Shown: positions 1 through 5,076 of the stretch, one piece after another
Numbering within the stretch: the first letter of the stretch is position 1
How the letters are laid out: each line of letters starts with the position of its first letter
NCBI RefSeq assembly: GCF_001571105.1
Contig: NZ_BCTD01000170.1
DNA: 5,208 bases
Direction: 5' to 3' (one strand)
From: Azotobacter vinelandii
GTDB taxonomy: Bacteria > Pseudomonadota > Gammaproteobacteria > Pseudomonadales > Pseudomonadaceae
The notes under the pieces: model-generated
Database searches by the model: none
Told to the model about the DNA's origin: nothing
What the model saw: the letters and a program-made list of their open reading frames with translations, nothing else
Made by a program: the position numbers and the translations under genes

Positions 1-22
1 AACACTAGGGCCATGGACTGGA

Positions 23-916
23 TTATTCTGACCGTGCGTACCGGCTCGGTGGTTGCCCGACATGCCTGCTAAATGCAACGCTGAATGTGCTTGTCGAACC
101 GTAGCCCACACGCTCAGCGACCTCGGAAACTGCTAGACCGTTGTCGCGAAGCAGATCCTTTGCGATCTCCATGCGCCACGCGAGCAGATACTCCATCGGC
201 GCCACCCCTACCATGCGTGTGAAGCGCTCATAGAACGCGGAACGGGAAAGGGCCGAAATCTTCGCCAACTGGTCAACGGTCCAGGAATGATCGATACGAG
301 CATGCATTTGCTTCAGCGCACGCGCCATTCGCTCATCCCCCAAGCCTCGCAACAACCCCGGAGGGGCGTTTCCGGCCGCCGCCGAGCGCATTGCTTCCAC
401 GAGCAGCAATTCCACCAACCGGGACAGCATGAACTCGCTGCCCGGCTTTTGGCCAGTGGATTCTTCGCTCACCATCTGCACCAACTGCGACAAGCGAACC
501 GAATTCTGCACGTGAACCACTTTGGGCAACAGGGAAACCAGCAGCCCGGGATCAGAACAATCGAACAGGAATGAACCTCCCAGCGACCGCATGTCTGGGG
601 AGCCTTCTTGTTCGCCATAGCGCAGCTCGCTACCGCGAACAACTTTATTGGGGTCCAAATAGACCGGAGGCACTGGCGCGAAGCTCGATATGGTGAAGGC
701 CGGTGTTGTGGGCAGCAGGATGAAATCACCCGCGCTGATGGTGATTTGCTCATGCCTGTCAACCGTCAACAGGCAGCTTCCTTTCAATACGATGCAGAAA
801 CTGGGCAGGCCAAATTCGGAATAGCGCACAGCCCAGTTTCCTTTGCCGCTGATGATGTTGGCAAAAGCCGCACGTGGGTGCAGAAGTCGAACTACCTCGG
901 AAAGTGGGTCGCTCAT
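23..916 (-). CDS. AraC-family regulator with N-terminal cupin sensor domain
   Basis: A transcriptional regulator, probably activating or switching the divergent SDR gene on binding a small ligand. From the chosen start it has 297 residues, normal for the family. Residues 1-120 form a cupin-like sensor domain that opens MSDPLSEVVRLLHPRA and contains a GDFILLP strand near 63-69. The C-terminal AraC DNA-binding domain has two helix-turn-helices: about 212-236 (WTVDQLAKISALSRSAFYER) and about 261-286 (LAVSEVAERVGYGSTSTFS). They are joined by the usual P-M-E-Y-L-L-x-W-R-M linker helix at 240-249. The frame also allows an ATG at 955 that adds 13 residues. I prefer 916 because homologues I know begin at this DPLS motif and because the extra DNA is made of operator-like repeats. 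Against this, 955 has an AGGA six bases upstream, while 916 has no visible ribosome binding site. The ligand is unknown. Confidence 0.88.
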   Translation of the reverse strand: MSDPLSEVVRLLHPRAAFANIISGKGNWAVRYSEFGLPSFCIVLKGSCLLTVDRHEQITISAGDFILLPTTPAFTISSFAPVPPVYLDPNKVVRGSELRYGEQEGSPDMRSLGGSFLFDCSDPGLLVSLLPKVVHVQNSVRLSQLVQMVSEESTGQKPGSEFMLSRLVELLLVEAMRSAAAGNAPPGLLRGLGDERMARALKQMHARIDHSWTVDQLAKISALSRSAFYERFTRMVGVAPMEYLLAWRMEIAKDLLRDNGLAVSEVAERVGYGSTSTFSVAFSRHVGQPPSRYARSE

Positions 917-918
917 GT

Positions 919-980
919 ATGGACGATCACTAAATAAACATGGACGATATATCATCGATCATCCTGAAGTGATCGTCTAT
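919..980. promoter_or_regulatory. Candidate AraC operator: three 13-bp half-sites
   Basis: The araC-SDR divergent region holds three related elements. They are ATGGACGATCACT at 919-931, ATGGACGATATAT at 940-952, and AGTGATCGTCTAT at 968-980, which reads ATAGACGATCACT on the minus strand. The first and third match at 12 of 13 positions; the first two share ATGGACGAT. The two direct copies start 21 bp apart, two helical turns, the spacing typical of AraC-family half-sites. A poor promoter could follow (TCGATC at 955-960, TATCGT at 978-983, 17-bp spacer), which would suit an activator sitting just upstream of a weak -35. The repeats are seen directly; binding by the adjacent AraC protein is inferred from position and spacing. 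Confidence 0.6.
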
Positions 981-1007
981 CGTTCGCTCCGAATCGACTC
1001 GCACATC

Positions 1008-1011
1008 GGAG
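1008..1011 (+). promoter_or_regulatory. Ribosome binding site of first SDR
   Basis: GGAG lies six bases before the ATG at 1018 and supports that start. Confidence 0.7.
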
Positions 1012-1017
1012 CTATAA

Positions 1018-1752
1018 ATGAAAACTGTACTGATCACTGGCTGTTCTTCCGGCTATGGCCTGGAAACCGCTCGCTACTTCCTCGCGCAGGGCTGGAACGT
1101 AATTGCCACGATGCGCACACCCCGGGAGGAACTGCTCCCCGCGTCCAAGAACCTGTGTGTCTTGGCGCTGGATGTGACCCAACCTGACAGCATCGCGCGT
1201 GCCTTGGACGCCGCCGGCCCCATCGACGTGCTGGTGAACAACGCCGGGGTCGGCTTGTTTGGTGCGTTTGAGGTCACGCCCATGTCCACCGTGCGCGACC
1301 TCTTCGAGACCAACACGTTTGGCGTCATGGCCATGTGTCAAGCGATCATCCCGCAGTTCCGGGCGCGTCGAGCCGGCACCATCGTAAACGTTACTTCGAG
1401 CGCCACGTTGGCCCCGTTCCCGTTGGTTGCTTGCTACACGGCCAGTAAGACGGCCATCGAAGGGTTTAGCGCTTCATTGGAACTCGAACTCAAGGACTTC
1501 GACGTGCGAGTCAAAGTTGTGGAGCCTGGCTACGGTCCTACGACCAGCTTCACCTCCAATTCCCAGCAACGCATGCAGGGCCTGATTCCCGAAGCCTACG
1601 AACCGTTCGCCCACAGCGTGTTCGCCGGGTTCACCGAGGTCACTGCTGTGACCAAGGAAGCCGACGTGGCCGAAACCGTATGGAAGGCCGCTAACGACGT
1701 TTCCGGTCAACTCCACTTCCCGGCGGGTGCAGACGCTCTGGCACTCGTGTAG
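1018..1752 (+). CDS. Classical SDR-family NAD(P)-dependent oxidoreductase
   Basis: A 244-residue cytoplasmic short-chain dehydrogenase/reductase, expected to interconvert an alcohol and a carbonyl with NAD(P)H. All classical landmarks are present: the TGxxxGxG dinucleotide-binding loop as TGCSSGYG at 7-14, D52 in LDVT for the adenine pocket, NNAG at 74-77, and the catalytic tetrad N99, S127, Y140 and K144 (YTASK). The post-catalytic PG follows at 170-171. The R33 next to the first beta-alpha-beta unit may favour NADP, but this is weak evidence. The C-terminus, FPAGADALALV, is a common ending in SDRs of this size, so the gene looks complete. A GGAG ribosome binding site fixes the start. It diverges from an AraC gene, a common pairing, so AraC control is likely. 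It ends 41 bp from the convergent tetR. Substrate unknown. Confidence 0.93.
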   Translation: MKTVLITGCSSGYGLETARYFLAQGWNVIATMRTPREELLPASKNLCVLALDVTQPDSIARALDAAGPIDVLVNNAGVGLFGAFEVTPMSTVRDLFETNTFGVMAMCQAIIPQFRARRAGTIVNVTSSATLAPFPLVACYTASKTAIEGFSASLELELKDFDVRVKVVEPGYGPTTSFTSNSQQRMQGLIPEAYEPFAHSVFAGFTEVTAVTKEADVAETVWKAANDVSGQLHFPAGADALALV

Positions 1753-1793
1753 TTGGCGCAATCGGAAACGGAAGAGAAGAGCGCGCCTGCCCC

Positions 1794-2450
1794 TCATGCG
1801 GGACTACCAGACCCGGCGAGTCCCGTGGCCATGGCCCGAAGCAGGTAGCGGAGACGCGGGCCGAAATCGAGCGCCACATGCGCCCATTCCGGCACTTCCT
1901 CGTAGAGCCGGGCGAGCGTTGGTGTCGGATGGGATACCTGCCAGAAGCCCGCTGCCAACATAAGGGTCGTGGCTAGCAGGTTTTGGATCTGTTCGGTGGT
2001 CATCCGGCTGGCCTGAACCAGCGCGACAACGATGTTGTCGTGGATGGCGAAGGCGTTGGTTTTGTAACGGCGTGCCCGTTCCATCTCCACGTCGCCTTCC
2101 AAACTCAGGGTTACATGGGTCAGAAGATCGCAGAAAACGGGAAGGGAGATGATGGTTTCAGCGACGACCTCGGCCACTTCAACTGGCTCCAACCCTTCCC
2201 GAGTGCCAAGCGTGCTTTTGATCGCGTCGCGCCATCGCCCCCAGCCGCGTTCGGCCAATTCGAGAAGTAGTTCTTCCTTGTTGGCGTAGTAGCGCCGGAC
2301 GCCCGTCCGATGCAGGCCCGCACGCTCGGTAACGGCCGCCACGGTCACGAACCGCACGCCGCCGAGTTCTAGCGCAAGGGACTCGGCTGCGTCGAGCAAA
2401 TCCTCGGAACGTTGCTGCTTGTCTTCGGGGGAACGGGCTCTCTCTCTCAT
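1794..2450 (-). CDS. TetR-family transcriptional regulator
   Basis: A 218-residue repressor of the usual TetR size. The N-terminal DNA-binding domain covers about residues 12-62, with the helix-turn-helix in VTVAAVTERAGLHRTGVRRY (35-54) followed by YANKEELLLEL, the standard Y-x-x-K-E-x-L ending. The remainder is an all-helical ligand and dimerisation domain with hydrophobic stretches near 94-115 and 136-170; the bound molecule cannot be read from it. The gene diverges from the MDR-SDR operon across 123 bp that contain two copies of one palindrome, so it most likely represses that operon and itself. The start at 2450 has GAGG only one base upstream (TTGAGGAATG), too close for a good ribosome binding site. 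A TAAAAT at 2458-2463 (minus strand) could be a -10 that gives an almost leaderless transcript. The gene is convergent with the first SDR. Confidence 0.92.
   Translation of the reverse strand: MRERARSPEDKQQRSEDLLDAAESLALELGGVRFVTVAAVTERAGLHRTGVRRYYANKEELLLELAERGWGRWRDAIKSTLGTREGLEPVEVAEVVAETIISLPVFCDLLTHVTLSLEGDVEMERARRYKTNAFAIHDNIVVALVQASRMTTEQIQNLLATTLMLAAGFWQVSHPTPTLARLYEEVPEWAHVALDFGPRLRYLLRAMATGLAGSGSPA
1799..1825. terminator. Possible hairpin at the convergent SDR/tetR ends
   Basis: CGGGACT at 1799-1805 and AGTCCCG at 1819-1825 are perfect 7-bp inverted arms around a 13-base loop. They overlap the last codons of tetR and lie just past the SDR stop at 1752. No T-run follows on either strand, so this is not a textbook intrinsic terminator. 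It may be chance, or a stabilising 3' hairpin. Confidence 0.2.
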
Positions 2451-2460
2451 TCCTCAATTT

Positions 2461-2482
2461 TAACGCATCTCGGTGTGCGTTA
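2461..2482. promoter_or_regulatory. TetR operator candidate, copy 1
   Basis: TAACGCA at 2461-2467 and TGCGTTA at 2476-2482 form a perfect 7-bp inverted repeat with an 8-bp spacer, 22 bp in all, a size typical of TetR dimer sites. It covers the -35 region of the MDR promoter and lies 11 bp from the tetR start. It also overlaps the only plausible tetR promoter, so one bound dimer could block both genes. Confidence 0.75.
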
Positions 2483-2502
2483 CATCGGGGCTTTGCTATG
2501 CT
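2474..2502 (+). promoter_or_regulatory. Extended -10 promoter of the MDR-SDR operon
   Basis: TGCTATGCT at 2494-2502 fits an extended -10 (TGn plus TATGCT). The hexamer 17 bp upstream, TGTGCG at 2474-2479, is a poor -35, as is usual for extended -10 promoters. The expected start is near 2509, inside operator copy 2, while the -35 region is inside operator copy 1. This gives a leader of about 65 bases. Called by eye. Confidence 0.45.
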
Positions 2503-2507
2503 CCACT

Positions 2508-2529
2508 TAACGCATCATTAGGTGCGTAA
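2508..2529. promoter_or_regulatory. TetR operator candidate, copy 2
   Basis: A second 22-bp site, TAACGCA-N8-TGCGTAA, matching copy 1 at 16 of 22 positions. All differences but one lie in the central spacer. Its arms pair at 6 of 7 positions. It starts 47 bp after copy 1 and covers the predicted transcription start of the MDR-SDR operon. That spacer divergence alongside conserved arms is what a true binding site would show. Confidence 0.72.
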
Positions 2530-2560
2530 AGCTGGGGCACGTTCCCTAAGGCCGTATTGC

Positions 2561-2567
2561 AAAGGAA
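2561..2567 (+). promoter_or_regulatory. Ribosome binding site of MDR gene
   Basis: AAAGGAA, with AGGA at 2563-2566 seven bases before the ATG at 2574. A good site that fixes the start. Confidence 0.75.
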
Positions 2568-2573
2568 ATTCCT

Positions 2574-3557
2574 ATGAAGGCTGTCCAAGCCGCCCAGTTC
2601 GGAGACCCAACCGTCCTCGTTGTTACGGAGTTACCTGATCCAACACCGGGCCCGGGTGAAATCGCAATCGATGTCACCCATGCTGTGGTCGGGCTTGTCG
2701 ATGTCTTCTTCCGCCGAAGACTATTCAAAGACGTGCCAAGCATGGCCCAGCCGCCCTTCGTTCCTGGCCTCGAAGTAGCAGGTACGGTGCGTGCACTCGG
2801 CGAGGGCGTAGTCGGGTTCACGGTCGGCGAAAAGGTCGTATCGATGTCGGCCGGTGCCGGCACCGGCGGCTATGCCTCCATGTACATCGCCCCCGTGCAT
2901 GGCGTCGTGTCGATCGAAGGCTCCGGCATCGACCCGGCACTCGCTGTCGCGGTCATACCAAACGCGGCGATGGCACATGTCGCCCTGACTCAAGTTGCAC
3001 ACCTGGCGCAAGGCGAGAGTGTCCTCGTTCATGATGCACTTGGCGGCTTTGCCGCTGCATTCCCAGGCATTGCCAAACAAATCGGTGCATCGCGAGTGGT
3101 CGGTACGGTGCGCACGGACAAGCTGAGTGTCGCGGCGAAAACAAAGCTGCCGTATGACCGGATCGTCGATTCCGATGCATTGCTAGGAACTCTTGGCGAC
3201 GAGAGGTTCGACGTAGTCATCGACCCAGTTGGTGGTGCTGTCCGCAGCCATAGCTTCGCGCTGATGAAGTCAGGCAGCCGGCTCATCGTCGCTGGCAATG
3301 CCAGCGGTGACTGGGGGCACCAAGTGAAGACCAATGACCTGTGGCTGGGCAGTGCCACCGTGTCCGGCTTCAATGCTGGCGCCTATCTTCCGTCTCATCC
3401 GCAGGTGCTGCGTCCCGCGCTTGAAGCAGCGCTGAAGGCTGTCGCTTCTGGGCTCGGCCAAACCGAAATCGACGTACTCCCATTCAGTGACGCTGCTATT
3501 GCGCACCAGCGAATGGAGAGTCGCGCTCTCAATGGTCGCATCGTCCTTACTCCCTGA
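2574..3557 (+). CDS. Zinc-free MDR oxidoreductase, quinone-oxidoreductase type
   Basis: A 327-residue cytoplasmic medium-chain dehydrogenase/reductase, expected to use NAD(P)H to reduce a quinone, enone or similar carbonyl. The N-terminal GroES-like domain (about 1-120) opens MKAVQAAQFGDPTVL and carries the PGLEVAGTV signature at 64-72 and the GEKV turn at 85-88. The Rossmann domain (about 125-260) contains VLVHDALGGFAAAFPGIAKQ at 150-169 and the DVVIDPVGG strand-turn at 213-221. I find no cysteine in the protein and none of the Cys/His zinc ligands, so it is not a zinc alcohol dehydrogenase. The nucleotide loop reads A-L-G-G-F-A-A, with alanine in place of the last glycine of the usual GGVG. 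This may be a subfamily trait. The gene has a good AGGA site, is first in a likely two-gene operon with the SDR 22 bp downstream, and is probably TetR-repressed. Its stop is the first of three consecutive in-frame stops (TGA TAG TGA). Confidence 0.92.
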   Translation: MKAVQAAQFGDPTVLVVTELPDPTPGPGEIAIDVTHAVVGLVDVFFRRRLFKDVPSMAQPPFVPGLEVAGTVRALGEGVVGFTVGEKVVSMSAGAGTGGYASMYIAPVHGVVSIEGSGIDPALAVAVIPNAAMAHVALTQVAHLAQGESVLVHDALGGFAAAFPGIAKQIGASRVVGTVRTDKLSVAAKTKLPYDRIVDSDALLGTLGDERFDVVIDPVGGAVRSHSFALMKSGSRLIVAGNASGDWGHQVKTNDLWLGSATVSGFNAGAYLPSHPQVLRPALEAALKAVASGLGQTEIDVLPFSDAAIAHQRMESRALNGRIVLTP

Positions 3558-3565
3558 TAGTGACC

Positions 3566-3570
3566 GAGGA
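3566..3570 (+). promoter_or_regulatory. Ribosome binding site that sets the second SDR start
   Basis: GAGGA lies nine bases before the ATG at 3580. It decides between this start and an upstream in-frame ATG at 3487 that lies inside the MDR gene. Confidence 0.7.
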
Positions 3571-3579
3571 AAAATAGAC

Positions 3580-4401
3580 ATGACAACGAAGAAAAAGCCT
3601 GTCGTCCTGATTACGGGCGCGTCCTCCGGTATGGGCAAGGATTTCGCCTTGAGGCTGCTTTCGGCTGGGTATGCCGTATATGGAGCAGCTCGCCGTATTG
3701 ACCGGATGCGGGACATCGAAGGCGGTGGTGGTGTCGCGCTGGAGGTGGACGTTACCGAAGATGCCACGATGACGGCCGCAGTCGATCGAATAATTCGAGA
3801 ACAAGGGCAGATCGACGTGCTGATTAATTGTGCGGGCTATGGACAGATGGGAGCGTTGGAGGACGTGCCTGTTGAGGTGGCTCGCCGCCAACTGGAGGTA
3901 AATCTCATTGGAGTAGCCCGACTCACACAACTCTGTCTCCCACACATGCGCGCGAGGCAATTCGGAAAGATCATCAATATCTCCTCGATAGGGGGGAAAT
4001 GCGCGTTCCCTCTGGCCGGCTGGTATCACGCATCGAAATTCGCTCTGGAGGGGTACTCGGACTCACTCAGGATGGAGGTCCGGCCTTTCGGCGTGGACGT
4101 AATCGTGATCGAGCCGGGAGGAACGGACAGCGAGTGGTTTCCGGTGGCGATGGCAGAGCTCGAAAAGCACTCCAAGGATGGCGCCTATTCCAGACTGGTG
4201 GAAGCCATGCAGAAGTCTCCCTCGATGAAGAGGAAGATGCCTCCGCCGGGAGTTATCACGGATCTTGTCGTCAAGGCGCTTAACGCTAAAGCGCCTCGCC
4301 CCCGCTATCACGGAGCATCGGGATCAGGAGTGATCCTGTTCCTTCGGCATATCCTGTCTGATCGCATGTATGACCGTCTCGTAATGTCGCAGTTTAGGTA
4401 G
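3580..4401 (+). CDS. Classical SDR-family oxidoreductase, second of operon
   Basis: A 273-residue short-chain dehydrogenase/reductase for an alcohol/carbonyl pair. The TGxxxGxG loop is TGASSGMG at 12-19. D57 in VDVT marks the adenine pocket, and the R38-R39 pair after YGAA suggests NADP preference. NCAG at 83-86 stands in for NNAG, a mild variant. The catalytic set N108, S136, Y149 and K153 (YHASK) is complete, with PGG at 179-181. A C-terminal helical extension (about 185-273), rich in Lys and Arg and ending near a hydrophobic VILFLRHIL, resembles the longer SDRs that act on lipid-like, steroid or retinoid substrates; this is only suggestive. An in-frame ATG at 3487 would add 31 unrelated residues overlapping the MDR gene. 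The start at 3580 has a GAGGA site and gives a normal SDR N-terminus (KPVVLITGASSG). It lies 22 bp behind the MDR gene and is very likely co-transcribed with it. Confidence 0.93.
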   Translation: MTTKKKPVVLITGASSGMGKDFALRLLSAGYAVYGAARRIDRMRDIEGGGGVALEVDVTEDATMTAAVDRIIREQGQIDVLINCAGYGQMGALEDVPVEVARRQLEVNLIGVARLTQLCLPHMRARQFGKIINISSIGGKCAFPLAGWYHASKFALEGYSDSLRMEVRPFGVDVIVIEPGGTDSEWFPVAMAELEKHSKDGAYSRLVEAMQKSPSMKRKMPPPGVITDLVVKALNAKAPRPRYHGASGSGVILFLRHILSDRMYDRLVMSQFR

Positions 4402-4402
4402 A

Positions 4403-4423
4403 TCGCAAACTAGCTAAGTGCGA
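4403..4423. promoter_or_regulatory. Small palindrome before lysR
   Basis: TCGCA at 4403-4407 and TGCGA at 4419-4423 are perfect 5-bp inverted arms around 11 bases, filling almost the whole 24-bp gap before the LysR start. LysR-type proteins often bind interrupted palindromes near their own gene. The arms are short, so chance is possible. Confidence 0.25.
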
Positions 4424-4425
4424 AC

Positions 4426-5076
4426 ATGGAACTTCGGCATCTTCGCTGCTTCCAGGCCGTGGCCGAAGAACTTCACTTCGCCCGTGCTGCCGAGCGGCTG
4501 CATATCGAGCAATCGCCGCTGTCACACGCTATCAAGGAACTGGAAGAAGACCTCGGCACGCGCCTGTTCATCCGCACCACGCGCAGCACCCGCCTGTCGC
4601 GCGCCGGGCAGATGTTCCTGGAGCACGTCCCGCGCATCTTCACCGCCTTGCAACAGGCCCGCGAGAGCGTCAAGGCCGTCGCGGCCGGCTACGACGGCCA
4701 ACTGCGCGTGGCACTGTCCGATGGCATCACGCCGCCGCGCCTGAGCACCTTCCTGATGCAGTGCCGCGAGGAAGACCCCGAAGTCGATATCCATCTGGTC
4801 GAAGTGCCGCTGTCGCAACAACAGATCAAGGGGCTGCACGACGACCTGTACGACGTGGGTTTCGCGCAGTCCGATGAAGTCGGCGACGGCCTGCTGGCCG
4901 AACTGGCCTGGAGCGATCCGCTGGTGGTGGCCGTTCCAGTACGGCATCCCCTACTGACCCACAAGCGCATCCCGCTGGAGGAAGTGCTGCGCTATCCGCT
5001 GGTGATGTGTGACCCGCACATCTGCGATGGGCTACTGCCGCCAAATCGCGCGCGTCCTTCGCGCCGTGGACATTGA
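4426..5076 (+). CDS. LysR-family regulator, frameshifted in the C-terminal domain
   Basis: A LysR-type transcriptional regulator. Residues 1-60 are a textbook winged helix-turn-helix (MELRHLRCFQAVAEELHFAR, then AAERLHIEQSPLSHAIKELE and the RLFIRTTRSTRLSRAG wing). About 92 onward starts the periplasmic-binding-like effector domain (GQLRVALSDGITPPRLSTFL; VPLSQQQIKGLHDDLYDVGF; DPLVVAVPVRHPLL). The open frame ends after 216 residues, against about 300 for the family. The reading is normal to G202 (CDPHICDG), then residues 203-216 are unlike LysR sequence, while the expected sequence continues in another frame. So the gene is damaged, or the sequence has base-call errors. The first 200 residues could still bind DNA but would lack half the effector domain. 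The start has no clear ribosome binding site. It lies 24 bp behind the SDR on the same strand. Target genes and effector are unknown. Confidence 0.85.
   Translation: MELRHLRCFQAVAEELHFARAAERLHIEQSPLSHAIKELEEDLGTRLFIRTTRSTRLSRAGQMFLEHVPRIFTALQQARESVKAVAAGYDGQLRVALSDGITPPRLSTFLMQCREEDPEVDIHLVEVPLSQQQIKGLHDDLYDVGFAQSDEVGDGLLAELAWSDPLVVAVPVRHPLLTHKRIPLEEVLRYPLVMCDPHICDGLLPPNRARPSRRGH

Noticed and set aside
1753..1793. TTGGCGC and GCGCGCC arms between the convergent genes as a terminator
   Set aside because: The pairing arms are only about five bases, the loop is over 20 bases, and no T-run follows.
1983..2270. 95-residue plus-strand open frame inside tetR
   Set aside because: Antisense shadow of a well-supported TetR gene with no visible ribosome binding site or motif.
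2563..2573. AGGAAATTCCT palindrome over the MDR ribosome binding site
   Set aside because: Five-base arms with a one-base gap cannot fold as an RNA hairpin, and it is short enough to arise by chance.
3555..3563. Triple in-frame stop TGA TAG TGA at the end of the MDR gene
   Set aside because: Real, but three stops in a row occur by chance in short intergenic sequence; no sign of readthrough or recoding.
3487..3579. Longer start for the second SDR
   Set aside because: It would overlap 71 bases of the MDR gene and add residues unlike any SDR N-terminus; the ATG at 3580 has a proper GAGGA site.
3270..3767. 165-residue minus-strand open frame spanning the MDR/SDR junction
   Set aside because: It crosses two well-supported genes and their intergenic gap, has no domain signature, and is low-complexity Ser/Pro-rich.
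1018..4401. The two SDR genes as a recent duplication
   Set aside because: They share only the family-wide motifs; lengths, loops and C-termini differ, so they are distant paralogues at most.
4522..4947. 141-residue open frame on the minus strand opposite lysR
   Set aside because: It mirrors the GC-rich LysR frame, has no recognisable motif, and the plus-strand frame is clearly LysR.
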